Positions 8,442 through 17,107 of a DNA stretch of 64,000 bases are shown here, in pieces (positions within the stretch are counted from its first letter, which is position 1; the number at the start of each line of letters is the position of its first letter). A program made the position numbers and the translations under genes. Source of the DNA: an uncultured Brachyspira sp. (GTDB lineage Bacteria > Spirochaetota > Brachyspiria > Brachyspirales > Brachyspiraceae). The stretch is taken from contig NZ_CALXKQ010000009.1 of NCBI RefSeq assembly GCF_944388875.1, positions 26,014-90,013 of the forward strand, written 5' to 3'. The notes under the pieces were generated by a model. It saw only the letters and a program-made list of their open reading frames with translations, ran no database searches and was not told the origin of the DNA.

Positions 8442-9689
8442 TTATTTTTCTTCTGTTATACCAAGTCTTGAACAAACATAATCTTTGTTTAATTCAAATA
8501 CTTTTTTCTCTTTATCATTTGAAGGCATATCATACATTGCATCAAGCATAACACGTTCAAATAAGGCTCTTAATCCTCTTGCTCCTGTATGCTCTTCCAT
8601 AGTTTTTTTAACTATTGATTTTACTGCCTCATCATCAATTTTTAATTCTATATTGTCATAAGAAAATAATTTTTGATACTGCTTTATTAAAGCATTTTTA
8701 GGTTCTTTTAATATCCTTAAAAGCTCTTCTTCTTTAAGTTCTTCTAAAGTGGCTATTACTGGAAGTCTTCCTATAAGCTCTGGTATAAGACCGTATTTTA
8801 CTAAATCTTCAGTTGCAATATTTTTCATTATCTCATCATAATTAAGATTATCCATAGAATTAACTTCAGCGGCAAATCCCAGTCCTTTTTTTGAAGTACG
8901 CTCAGCAATGGATTTTTCTATATCAATGAAAGCTCCTCCGCATATAAATAAAATATTTGAAGTATCTATATGAAGATTGTCCTGATGAGGATGCTTTCTT
9001 CCGCCATGAGGAGGAACTGTAGCAATGGTACCTTCAACTATTTTTAATAAAGCCTGCTGAACTCCCTCGCCTGATACATCCCTTGTAATAGAACGTGATT
9101 CGCTTTTTCTTGAAATCTTGTCTATTTCATCAATATAAATTATACCTTTTTCTGCAAGTTTTATATCGCCGTCAGCATTCTGTATAAGCCTAAGAAGAAT
9201 ATTCTCAACATCATCTCCCACATAACCAGCTTCAGTTACAGTAGTAGCATCTGCAATAGCAAAAGGTACATTCAAAGCCTTAGCTAAAGTGCGTGCCAAT
9301 AATGTTTTACCGCTTCCTGTAGGTCCTATTAAAAGCACATTAGACTTTTCTATTTCTACATCATTTTTATCATCAGCACTCTGAGTTATTCTTTTATAAT
9401 GATTATAAACAGCAACAGATAAAACCTTTTTAGCATAATCCTGACCAATAACATATTCATCAAGCAATGCTTTTATTTGCTTAGGCGGAAGTACAGTTAT
9501 TTCATGCTCTTTTGATTTTGATTTCATCTTGCTTTGTGAATGCATATTAAAATAATCATTAGCTATAGCAGAACAATCAGAACATAAATATCCTTCATTT
9601 CCTTCAATATATCTGCTTAATTCCTTTAATTCTCTTCCGCATAGAGAACAGACTTCTTTTTTATCATAACTATTATTTTTTTTAGACAT
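8442..9689 (-). CDS. clpX: ATP-dependent Clp protease ATP-binding subunit ClpX
   Basis: AAA+ unfoldase that recognises tagged proteins and feeds them to ClpP. It begins with the C4 zinc-binding dimerisation domain (C14, C17, C36, C39). The AAA domain follows, with Walker A GPTGSGKT, Walker [10 protein letters not shown] and sensor segments, plus the IGF-type loop position in [15 protein letters not shown]. The C-terminal domain includes [11 protein letters not shown]. Length (415 aa) is typical. A GGAGAG site precedes the ATG. A terminator-like hairpin and a separate promoter between clpP and clpX suggest it can be expressed independently of clpP. Confidence 0.98.
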   Translation of the reverse strand: MSKKNNSYDKKEVCSLCGRELKELSRYIEGNEGYLCSDCSAIANDYFNMHSQSKMKSKSKEHEITVLPPKQIKALLDEYVIGQDYAKKVLSVAVYNHYKRITQSADDKNDVEIEKSNVLLIGPTGSGKTLLARTLAKALNVPFAIADATTVTEAGYVGDDVENILLRLIQNADGDIKLAEKGIIYIDEIDKISRKSESRSITRDVSGEGVQQALLKIVEGTIATVPPHGGRKHPHQDNLHIDTSNILFICGGAFIDIEKSIAERTSKKGLGFAAEVNSMDNLNYDEIMKNIATEDLVKYGLIPELIGRLPVIATLEELKEEELLRILKEPKNALIKQYQKLFSYDNIELKIDDEAVKSIVKKTMEEHTGARGLRALFERVMLDAMYDMPSNDKEKKVFELNKDYVCSRLGITEEK

Positions 9690-9727
9690 ATCTCTCCAAT
9701 TCTTAATAAAGAAATTTTAATTTATAT

Positions 9728-9755
9728 ATTCTATATCATAATAAAACTATTGCAA
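9728..9755 (-). promoter_or_regulatory. Putative clpX promoter
   Basis: Minus-strand TTGCAA, 16-bp spacer and TAGAAT lie ~40 bp before the clpX ATG and downstream of the hairpin that follows clpP. Confidence 0.45.
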
Positions 9756-9770
9756 TAATAAAAAATAATA

Positions 9771-9804
9771 AAAGCTAATAAACTTTTTCAAGAATATTAG
9801 CTTT
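9771..9804 (-). terminator. Hairpin between clpP and clpX
   Basis: A 10-bp stem (AAAGCTAATA / TATTAGCTTT) with a 14-nt loop, followed on the minus strand by a T-rich run, lies 25 bp behind the clpP stop. Confidence 0.6.
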
Positions 9805-9828
9805 ATTAATTATTTATTTAATAATAAA

Positions 9829-10410
9829 TTATTCTCTGCTTGAGAAAACTTTATCTATAATTCCATATTCTTTAGCCTCATCAGCACTCATGAAATAATC
9901 TCTGTCCATATCAGCTTCAAGTTTTTTAATATCCTGACCAGTATGATTAGCCATAATATTATTAAGTATGCTTTTTAAACGTATAGTTTCTTTTAATTGT
10001 ATTTCCATGTCAGTAACCATACCTCTAGAACCGCCTGAAGGCTGATGAATCATTATTCTTGAATTAGCAGTGGCAAATCTTTTACCTTTAGCTCCTCCTG
10101 CCAAAAGCAAAGCACCTGCAGAAGCAGCTTGTCCTACACATAAAGTAGCAACATCTGGCTTAACATACTGCATAGTATCATACATTCCTAAAGCAGCAGT
10201 AACAACTCCGCCAGGACTGTTTATATACAATGATATATCTTTTTCAGGATCAGCAGATTCTAAGAATAAAAGCTGTGCTATAACTACATTAGCCACATCA
10301 TCATTTATCTCTCCGCCTAAAAATATAATTCTGTCTTTTAAAAGTCTTGAATATATATCGTAGGAACGCTCTCCTCTGCTTGTTTGCTCTATAACATAAG
10401 GTATAGTCAT
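9829..10410 (-). CDS. clpP: ATP-dependent Clp protease proteolytic subunit ClpP
   Basis: Serine peptidase that forms the tetradecameric barrel of the Clp protease. I start at the ATG of [10 protein letters not shown] because this matches the mature family N-terminus and has GGAGAG 8 nt upstream. An ATG five codons earlier is also in frame. With this start the catalytic triad falls at Ser97 ([14 protein letters not shown]), His122 ([10 protein letters not shown]) and Asp171 (MDRDYFMSA), the same numbers as mature E. coli ClpP. It lies 43 bp behind tig, in the usual tig-clpP-clpX order. Confidence 0.97.
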   Translation of the reverse strand: MTIPYVIEQTSRGERSYDIYSRLLKDRIIFLGGEINDDVANVVIAQLLFLESADPEKDISLYINSPGGVVTAALGMYDTMQYVKPDVATLCVGQAASAGALLLAGGAKGKRFATANSRIMIHQPSGGSRGMVTDMEIQLKETIRLKSILNNIMANHTGQDIKKLEADMDRDYFMSADEAKEYGIIDKVFSSRE

Positions 10411-10453
10411 GTAATTTCTCTCCATCTTATCTATATTACCTCTTTTTTATAAA

Positions 10454-11764
10454 TTAATATCCGCCCCAAATATCGCTTTCTTCAGGCTTGAATTTACCTG
10501 CATCTTTTTCGGATACCTGTACATGTTCTTTAACATAATCCAAAATAGCCTCAGAAGTAGCTCTGTTTTGAGCATCACGCATTATATAGTTTATAATATT
10601 TTGCTGTTCTTCTTTAGGAAGTTTAGCAAGTCCCATATAACTTTGATATTGATACATTCTATTAGCATATTCTTTTGCCTTTTCTTCATTAACAGTAATA
10701 GAATCTTTATAAGTTTCAGCAAGTTTAGCCATTATCATATCAAAAGTTATTTGTTTTCTTACATTCTCTTCATATTCTTTTCTTATATCTTCATCTGTTT
10801 TAGCAACAGAAATTAAGAAATCTGTTTTGCTCATTCCTCTGCTTGACATAGATCTTTCAAATTCATTTAAAGATATTTCCAATTGCTCTTCATAATATCC
10901 TTTAGGAAGAGTCATATTAACTAATTCTATTAATTTATTAAATAATGTATCATTTATAAGTTCGCTGTTTGCTCTCTCTTCAGCTCTTTTTATCAAATGA
11001 TCTTTTAAAGATTCTTTAACTTTTTGTCTGTCTTCTTCTTTAGAATCATCCTTCATATCTGGTTTTTCTACTTTTAGAATATTCATTATTAAAGTAGCTT
11101 CTATTCCATCAACATAAGTTTTAAGAAGTTTTTTATCATCTTTTTTTACGCCTACTGCATTTCTTGAGAAAATACTTTCATTTTCATCATCGCTTGCAAC
11201 TACTGTCAATTCTTTATTGTATTTTTGATTAGCATCATCATCAAATTCTATTTTTACATAAACTCTGTCGCCTATTTCTGATTTTAACTCGCTTTCATTA
11301 AAATGAGAAAATCTATGAAGAGAAAGTTTATAAGCCTCTTCAACAACACTGTCATCAACAGTATATTTATTTTTTTCTACACTTATAGAAGACAAATCAG
11401 GCAAATTAAATTCAGGTATAGGATAGTATTCATAAGTAAGATGAAGTCCGTCATCTTTATTTTCTAAATCAAGAAGTTTAGGAGTACCCATAGCTTTGAC
11501 ATTTTTTTCATCATGGTAAGTATTCCAAGCCTCATCTATTAAAACTTCATTAGTAGCACCTTCTAAAGCCTCTCTATATCTTGAAAGTATAATATTATTA
11601 GGAGCATGTCCTACTCTGAATCCTTTAACATTAACTCTAGGCTTATAATATTCTATTTGCTTTTCTAATTCCTTATTATAAGCATCTTTTGAGATTGTGA
11701 GTTTGAGTGTAACCAAATCCTTGTCATCGGTTGAAGTTTCAAAATTTAAATCTTTAATATCCAT
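10454..11764 (-). CDS. tig: Trigger factor (ribosome-associated chaperone)
   Basis: Peptidyl-prolyl isomerase-type chaperone that binds nascent chains at the ribosome exit. Residues ~1-140 form the ribosome-binding domain with the signature KGFRVGHAP. Residues ~150-240 correspond to the FKBP-like domain, which looks divergent. The C-terminal helical arms end with KEHVQVSEKDAGKFKPEES and a short Gly/Tyr tail. The ATG is 11 nt from an AAAGG site. It heads the tig-clpP cluster. A terminator for the upstream tRNA-Gly sits immediately before it. Confidence 0.95.
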   Translation of the reverse strand: MDIKDLNFETSTDDKDLVTLKLTISKDAYNKELEKQIEYYKPRVNVKGFRVGHAPNNIILSRYREALEGATNEVLIDEAWNTYHDEKNVKAMGTPKLLDLENKDDGLHLTYEYYPIPEFNLPDLSSISVEKNKYTVDDSVVEEAYKLSLHRFSHFNESELKSEIGDRVYVKIEFDDDANQKYNKELTVVASDDENESIFSRNAVGVKKDDKKLLKTYVDGIEATLIMNILKVEKPDMKDDSKEEDRQKVKESLKDHLIKRAEERANSELINDTLFNKLIELVNMTLPKGYYEEQLEISLNEFERSMSSRGMSKTDFLISVAKTDEDIRKEYEENVRKQITFDMIMAKLAETYKDSITVNEEKAKEYANRMYQYQSYMGLAKLPKEEQQNIINYIMRDAQNRATSEAILDYVKEHVQVSEKDAGKFKPEESDIWGGY

Positions 11765-11790
11765 TTTTAATAATACCTTTAAATTATAAT

Positions 11791-11825
11791 AAAAAAATAC
11801 CCCAACAGAAGAAAATCTATTGGGG
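11791..11825 (-). terminator. Terminator of tRNA-Gly
   Basis: An interrupted stem (CCCCAA then ATAGA/TCTG pairing, closing to TTGGGG) lies 10 bp behind the tRNA on the minus strand and is followed by TATTTTTTT. Confidence 0.75.
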
Positions 11826-11835
11826 ATTTAATATG

Positions 11836-11908
11836 AGCGGGAAACGGGACTCGAACCCGCGACAGTCTGCATGGCAAGCAGAAACTCTACCAACTGAGTT
11901 ATTCCCGC
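11836..11908 (-). tRNA. tRNA-Gly (anticodon GCC)
   Basis: The minus strand folds as a 73-nt cloverleaf: acceptor GCGGGAA/TTCCCGC, D arm with AACTCAGTTGGTAGAGTT, anticodon stem TCTGC/GCAGA with loop TTGCCAT (anticodon GCC), and T arm GCGGGTTCGAGTCCCGT. The CCA end is not encoded. Confidence 0.95.
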
Positions 11909-11961
11909 ATAGACATGTCAAATACTATAACATAATAGAAGAAAAATGTCAATACTTAAAT

Positions 11962-12753
11962 TTATAAATCCAAAAATTTCTCTAAAAACTTTCCAACTCC
12001 GTTTTCATCATTCCTTAAGCATATATAATCAGCATTTTTCTTTACATCTCCTTCAGCATTTTCAACAGCAACTCCTGTACCAGCATACTTAAGCATTTCT
12101 ATATCATTGTAATTATCTCCGAAAGCTACTATCTCTTCTCTTTTTATTCCCTTTATATCACAAAGCCATTTCAAAGCACTGCCTTTATTTATTCCATAAG
12201 CAAGTATCTCTAAAAAATTAGTATGAGAAAATGATATATCCGCTTTAATATTATTTTTTACTTCATCTTGTATGGTTTCTAAAATATATCTTTCGCCTAT
12301 AAAAAGCATTTTACTGAAATAAAAGTCTTTAGCATTATCCAATCCTATCACAGTATCTGTAATATTTTCTTTTTCTATATATCTTTTAAAATAAATATCT
12401 TCTTCTGAAACTATATATTGATTTCCGCTGTAAACATGAAGGTATATATCTTTATGCTTATATTTATTATAAATATCTATTATATACATAGCAGTATCTT
12501 TATTGATAGGTTTATTATAAATAAAATCTCCGTTACTGTCTGCTATAATTGCTCCATTAAATACTATTGAATGATTATCATTTTCAATAATATCTTTATA
12601 GCGTTTCATTCCTTCAAAAGGTCTTCCTGTAGAAAATATAATTTCTATTCCATTATTCATTAATTTTTTTAAGACTTTTTTATTATAATTGCTTATTTCA
12701 CTGTTATTATTTAATAAAGTTCCATCTAAATCTGTAGCTATAAGTTTTATCAT
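11962..12753 (-). CDS. Cof-type HAD-superfamily hydrolase
   Basis: Haloacid-dehalogenase superfamily phosphatase of the Cof/YbiV group, probably acting on sugar phosphates or flavin-type phosphates; the substrate cannot be read from sequence. Motif I is DLDGTLLNN (8-16, nucleophile Asp8), motif II STGRP (~41-45), the cap domain covers ~85-185, and motif IV is FGDNYNDIEMLKYAG near 211-225. Length (263 aa) is typical. The ATG has no clear ribosome site. A GATAAT element ends 8 nt upstream, so it may be leaderless, but no good -35 is visible. Confidence 0.9.
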   Translation of the reverse strand: MIKLIATDLDGTLLNNNSEISNYNKKVLKKLMNNGIEIIFSTGRPFEGMKRYKDIIENDNHSIVFNGAIIADSNGDFIYNKPINKDTAMYIIDIYNKYKHKDIYLHVYSGNQYIVSEEDIYFKRYIEKENITDTVIGLDNAKDFYFSKMLFIGERYILETIQDEVKNNIKADISFSHTNFLEILAYGINKGSALKWLCDIKGIKREEIVAFGDNYNDIEMLKYAGTGVAVENAEGDVKKNADYICLRNDENGVGKFLEKFLDL

Positions 12754-12910
12754 AAAAATATATTATCACAAAAAAACTCAAAAACAAGTACTATTTAAGA
12801 AAATTTAATATGCTTATAAAATGCATTTACCATTATTTATATAAGACTAATTAAAAACATTCTAGTTAAAATTAAGTAATGTGTCAATTATAAATTCATT
12901 TTTTATTGCT

Positions 12911-12939
12911 TTGACAAAATATTTTGTTTTTATTATAAT
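12911..12939 (+). promoter_or_regulatory. Consensus promoter directly before the Rpn gene
   Basis: TTGACA, a 17-bp spacer and TATAAT form a perfect consensus promoter. The -10 ends 6 nt before the ATG at 12946, which places the expected transcription start on or next to the start codon, so the mRNA is probably leaderless. Confidence 0.85.
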
Positions 12940-12945
12940 GTTTAT

Positions 12946-13824
12946 ATGGCAAATGATTATAGCAATATAAAATATTTTAATACCTTGAATGACTATTTTG
13001 TAAGATACCTTTTTTCTGATAAAGGAAGCGAAGCAATATTGTTGGATTTCATTAATTCAACAATGCTTGACTCTGGTATGAAAACTTTCAGATCGGCAGA
13101 GATTTTAACACCATTCAACTACAAAAAAAATTATGAGGACAAGGAAAGTATTACAGATGTCAAATGCATTACACAAAATGGATCAGTTGTTATAATAGAG
13201 ATTCAGCTTCAAGGCAACTCAAGATTTCCAGAGAGAATACTTTATTATTGGGCATCTAATTACAGCAAACTTTTAAAACAGGGTGAAAAATATGATGCTC
13301 TAACTCCTGTAATAAGCATTAATTTGCTTAATTTTAATTTAGATGACAGCAATAATATACATTCATGCTATATGATTTATGATACAATTAATCAAAAACT
13401 TCTTACAGACCATCTGCAAATTCATATAATTGAACTCAAAAAATTTAAATATAATTTATTAGAACCAGATTTAAATTGCTGGCTCAAATTTTTTACTATG
13501 AGAGATAATAAGGAGGAAGTTATGTCTGAGTTAGTAAAAGAAAAACCTATAATGGAAGAAGTACAAAAAAAATATAATAATTTTATAAAAGACAGATTAA
13601 TGATGAATGAATATGATAAAAGACAGGCATATTTATACGGCAATCAGATAATGCTTGAAGAAGAGAGAAGATTAGGTATTGAAGAGGGTATTAGACTTGG
13701 TATAGAAAAAGGAGAAAAAAATAAATCAATACTAATAGCTGGAGAAATGAAGAAAGAGAATATGAGTTTAGAACTTATAAGCAGATTGACAGGATTAAGT
13801 ATAGAAGAAATAGAGAAACTATAA
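12946..13824 (+). CDS. Rpn family PD-(D/E)XK nuclease / putative transposase
   Basis: Member of the Rpn/YhgA-like group (recombination-promoting nuclease, PD-(D/E)XK fold). The N-terminus (NDYFVRYLFSDKGSE) is the family start. The likely catalytic cluster is ITDVKCITQNGSVVIIEIQL (~65-84), with Asp and the Glu-X-Gln pair. The C-terminus has the family's Glu/Gly-rich GIEEGIRLGIEKGE stretch and ends with a LISRLTGLSIEEI helix. Length (292 aa) is full. There is no ribosome site; the consensus promoter abuts the ATG. It stands alone and could be a mobile accessory gene. Confidence 0.88.
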   Translation: MANDYSNIKYFNTLNDYFVRYLFSDKGSEAILLDFINSTMLDSGMKTFRSAEILTPFNYKKNYEDKESITDVKCITQNGSVVIIEIQLQGNSRFPERILYYWASNYSKLLKQGEKYDALTPVISINLLNFNLDDSNNIHSCYMIYDTINQKLLTDHLQIHIIELKKFKYNLLEPDLNCWLKFFTMRDNKEEVMSELVKEKPIMEEVQKKYNNFIKDRLMMNEYDKRQAYLYGNQIMLEEERRLGIEEGIRLGIEKGEKNKSILIAGEMKKENMSLELISRLTGLSIEEIEKL

Positions 13825-13907
13825 TAAATAGTATTACTTATTTCTTAATTAAGAAAACTAAAATCTTTTGATATATGCATACAATATGTCAATACTTTTA
13901 TTGCTAA

Positions 13908-14333
13908 TTAATTTCTATATTTAATCATAACTATCTTTCTTCCGTTATTTTCAAAATAGAAATCATCAGTATAAAGCGATATTAAGAAAATTCCTCTTCC
14001 GCTGTCTTTATATATATTATCCTGTGATTCTGTAAGTTCAATCATAGCCATTATATAATCAAATCCATTTCCCTCATCCTCTATGATAACTTCAACATAT
14101 TCATCATTTATATTAAAGTTTATATCAACTTTTTTATCAATATTGTTACCGTTGCCGTGAACTATGGCATTTGTTAAAGCCTCTTCAAATGCCACTTGAA
14201 AAGCATCGCATTCTTTTATTCCATTTGTATGCAGAAATGTAAGAAAGTCGCTGGAAACTTTGGCTATATAGGATTTATCACTGGGTATTTTCATGGATAA
14301 AGTCATTTCTTTTGTTAAATATTTTACGCACAT
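13908..14333 (-). CDS. RsbW-like ATP-binding protein (anti-sigma factor / serine kinase)
   Basis: HATPase_c_2 protein of the RsbW/SpoIIAB group, which bind or phosphorylate anti-sigma antagonists. The visible motifs are the N box EEALTNAIVHGNGN, the G1 box EDEGNGFD and the G2 box DSGRGIFLIS. The open frame extends to 14444, but a promoter (14383-14410) lies inside that extension, so I take the first ATG downstream of it. ATGs at 14306 and 14294 are equally possible; none has a strong ribosome site. No sigma factor or anti-anti-sigma gene is adjacent. Confidence 0.8.
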   Translation of the reverse strand: MCVKYLTKEMTLSMKIPSDKSYIAKVSSDFLTFLHTNGIKECDAFQVAFEEALTNAIVHGNGNNIDKKVDINFNINDEYVEVIIEDEGNGFDYIMAMIELTESQDNIYKDSGRGIFLISLYTDDFYFENNGRKIVMIKYRN

Positions 14334-14382
14334 ATTCACTGTTTTATCATCTCTGCTATGCTTATTACTGTATTTAATATAT

Positions 14383-14410
14383 AGTATAGTAAAATAATAT
14401 TCATTGTCAA
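14383..14410 (-). promoter_or_regulatory. Putative promoter of the RsbW-like gene
   Basis: Minus-strand TTGACA, 16-bp spacer and TATACT. It overlaps the upstream extension of the open frame and argues for a start codon downstream of it. Confidence 0.55.
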
Positions 14411-14532
14411 GATTCTTTATGTTTTTTGTTCTTATAAAAAACATTAACCATATATTTTATTTATTAAATTAATATTGACAATAATTATAATATGAATACA
14501 ATTTATATAATAATTTTTTAAAGGATTGTTTT

Positions 14533-15648
14533 ATGAAATATATGAACCTTTACAGAGGATATGAAAAGAGAAAAGAGGCTATAGATAAGAAGATATTTTC
14601 TATTATAGAGAGGAGTCAGTTTGTGTTTGGTCAGGAATTAGATGAGCTAGAAAAAGAATTATCAAATTATACAGGTGCTAAATATGCTGTAGGCGTATCA
14701 TCAGGTCATGTGGGGTTAGTACTTTCTCTTTTGGCATTAGGGTTCAATGCTGGTGAGGATCATTCTCAAAAAGAGGTAATAGTTCCTGCTATGACATTTT
14801 TTTCTACTGCTGAAGCTCCTGCTTTTTTAGGAATGAAGGTAAGAGTTTGCGATATTGATGAATATTTTAATATGGATGTAAAAAAACTAGAGAGTTTAAT
14901 TAATAAAAATACTGCTGCTATTATACCTGTTAATTTATTCGGACAATGTGCTAATTTTGATGTTATACTGGATATAGCTAAAAAGAATAATATATTTGTT
15001 ATAGAAGATGCATGCCAGTCTTTCGGAGCAAGCTATAAAAATATTAAATCATGTTCTGGTAAGTTAGGAGATATTGCTGTTACTTCATTCTTTCCTGCCA
15101 AGCCTTTAGGATGTTTCGGAGATGGAGGGATGGTATTTACTAATAATGAAGAGCTATACAAAAACTTAAAACAGCTTCGACATCATGGTGATGAAGGAGG
15201 AATGATACATGTTAAATTAGGTACTACTGGAAGATTGGATAATATGCAGGCTGGTATTTTGTTAGAAAAGTTTAAGGGATTTGATGACGATATGAATTAT
15301 AGGAGAAGTGCTGCTGAGTATTATAATGAAAAATTAAAAGATGTTGTAAAAGTTCCAAAAATAGCAGAATATACTCAAAGCGTGCATGCTCAGTATGTTA
15401 TACAAGTGGAAAATAACAGAGATGAAGTTAGAACAAAATTAAACGAATTAGGAGTTCCTACAGCTCTTTATTATCCTCATCCTATACATTTAGCTCCTAT
15501 ACTTGTGAAAAAATTAGGCTATAAAGAAGGTGATATGCCAGTATCTGAATATGCTTCAAAACATAATATAGCATTGCCTATAGATAATGATATTTTAAGA
15601 GAAGAACAGGACATTGTTATAGAGGCTCTAAAGAAAGTATTATCTTAA
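14533..15648 (+). CDS. DegT/DnrJ/EryC1/StrS family sugar aminotransferase
   Basis: PLP-dependent aminotransferase that transfers an amino group to a nucleotide-linked keto sugar, normally for surface polysaccharide synthesis. The PLP site is visible: EDACQSFGA with Asp159, and SFFPAKPLGCFGDGG with the Schiff-base Lys190. The substrate-end motif RHHGDEGG is also present. Length (371 aa) is typical. An AAGGA site precedes the ATG. The sugar dehydratase gene at 17108-18544 may act in the same kind of pathway. The exact sugar cannot be told. Confidence 0.9.
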   Translation: MKYMNLYRGYEKRKEAIDKKIFSIIERSQFVFGQELDELEKELSNYTGAKYAVGVSSGHVGLVLSLLALGFNAGEDHSQKEVIVPAMTFFSTAEAPAFLGMKVRVCDIDEYFNMDVKKLESLINKNTAAIIPVNLFGQCANFDVILDIAKKNNIFVIEDACQSFGASYKNIKSCSGKLGDIAVTSFFPAKPLGCFGDGGMVFTNNEELYKNLKQLRHHGDEGGMIHVKLGTTGRLDNMQAGILLEKFKGFDDDMNYRRSAAEYYNEKLKDVVKVPKIAEYTQSVHAQYVIQVENNRDEVRTKLNELGVPTALYYPHPIHLAPILVKKLGYKEGDMPVSEYASKHNIALPIDNDILREEQDIVIEALKKVLS

Positions 15649-15663
15649 ATTATTATAAATACT

Positions 15664-15690
15664 CTGCAGAAGTAAATGTAACTTCTGCAG
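15664..15690. terminator. Hairpin between convergent genes
   Basis: A 10-bp perfect stem (CTGCAGAAGT / ACTTCTGCAG) with a 7-nt loop lies 16 bp from both stop codons. Only short T/A runs flank it. Confidence 0.6.
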
Positions 15691-15705
15691 ATATAAAAAA
15701 TATAA

Positions 15706-16932
15706 TTAATCATTAAGAGTTTTCATGTCTATTACATATCTGAATTTTACTTCACCATTAATAACTTTATTGTAAGCATCGGATATAGCCTGAGCATCAG
15801 CATTAATTATTTCTACAGGAGGATATATATTATTAGCTACAGAATAATCAAGCATTTCCTGAGTTTCTTTTATTCCGCCTATTAAAGAGCTAAATACTTT
15901 TCTGCTTCCATTAAAAATAACTAAATCTGTTATATCTAGCGAAGGGCTGTCATTATGAGGAGGTATTCCCAAAATGCACATAGTTCCATTTCTTTTTAAT
16001 ATATTCATATACATATTAAGATCATACTTAGCAGGTATTGTACTTATGATATAATCTAAAGTATTATTAATATTTTCTAAATCTGAAGTATTATTAATAT
16101 TAATATATTTAAAAGCTCCCATATTTAAAGCATCTTGTCTTTTATCTTCTGTGATATCAAATACAGTAACTTCAGCACCCAATTTAACAGCATACTGTAA
16201 AGCCATAGAACCTAGTCCTCCAAATCCTGCTACTCCTACTTTATCTCCTTCTTTTATATTCATTACTTTTATAGGAGAATAAGTAGTAACTCCTGCACAA
16301 AGCAAAGGTGCAACTTTATTAAGTTCTGCATTATCAGGTATAAGTATAGCAAAATTTTCTGAAACAACTATATTATCAGAATATCCTCCTTGTGTTATTT
16401 CATTATCATGGAATCTGTCTTCAAAGCCGTAAGTAAATACCGTTCCATTTAAACAATACTGTTCCTGATTATTTAAGCAATTAACACATTCTCCGCATGA
16501 ATTAACCATACATCCAACACCTGCCAAATCTCCCACTTTAAATTTTGTTACATCACTTCCAACCTGTACCACTCTTCCAGCTATTTCATGTCCAGGTACG
16601 AATGGGTGAGCTGCTTCACCATGTTCTCCATTAACCGCATGTATATCACTATGGCAAATTCCTGCATAAAGTATTTCTATAAGTATATCATTGCTTCCTA
16701 CAGCATGTCTTGTAAACTCCCTTTTTTCAAAATCCATATTTGTAGAAATAGCCATAAATCCTATTGAATTTATTTTGCCGTCATTATTAGTTGATATATT
16801 AATAGGTGCTTGAATAATAGCATTATTTACTGATGCAGAGTTTGAAGAACTTTGATTTGAAGATGATTGCGTATTATTACTGCATGAAAAAAATAATGTA
16901 AGAATTGATAATAAAAAAATAATATTTCTCAT
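15706..16932 (-). CDS. Zinc-dependent alcohol dehydrogenase with lipoprotein signal
   Basis: Medium-chain (MDR) zinc alcohol dehydrogenase of the cinnamyl-alcohol/YahK type. Catalytic zinc ligands are C93, H115 and E116 (GICHSDIH, VPGHEIAGR); structural zinc ligands are C146, C149, C152 and C160. The Rossmann motif is GVAGFGGLGSMALQYA. The odd feature is the N-terminus: residues 1-17 (MRNIIFLLSILTLFFSC) are a lipoprotein-type signal followed by a Ser/Asn linker to ~50, then the normal enzyme start. A GGAG site precedes the ATG, so this extension is probably real. Export of a dinucleotide-dependent enzyme is unusual. Confidence 0.88.
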   Translation of the reverse strand: MRNIIFLLSILTLFFSCSNNTQSSSNQSSSNSASVNNAIIQAPINISTNNDGKINSIGFMAISTNMDFEKREFTRHAVGSNDILIEILYAGICHSDIHAVNGEHGEAAHPFVPGHEIAGRVVQVGSDVTKFKVGDLAGVGCMVNSCGECVNCLNNQEQYCLNGTVFTYGFEDRFHDNEITQGGYSDNIVVSENFAILIPDNAELNKVAPLLCAGVTTYSPIKVMNIKEGDKVGVAGFGGLGSMALQYAVKLGAEVTVFDITEDKRQDALNMGAFKYININNTSDLENINNTLDYIISTIPAKYDLNMYMNILKRNGTMCILGIPPHNDSPSLDITDLVIFNGSRKVFSSLIGGIKETQEMLDYSVANNIYPPVEIINADAQAISDAYNKVINGEVKFRYVIDMKTLND

Positions 16933-17107
16933 AAATTATACTCCATTTAATTTTTACAAATTATATCATTGGAGTTCACTCTAATGTCAATATGATTTTA
17001 TGATTATTATTTACATTATTTTTTTAAATTAATTAGATAAAAATTTATTAAAAACAAAATAGAAGTTTATTTTTGATAAACTATATTTATTTAGGTATAT
17101 ATTATTT

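Noticed and set aside
12771..12945. Region before the Rpn gene as an insertion-sequence end
   Set aside because: I could find no terminal inverted repeats or target duplication around 12946-13824.
13908..14444. Start of the RsbW-like gene at 14444
   Set aside because: A TTGACA/TATACT promoter lies inside this extension and its first residues do not resemble the family, so a downstream start is preferred.
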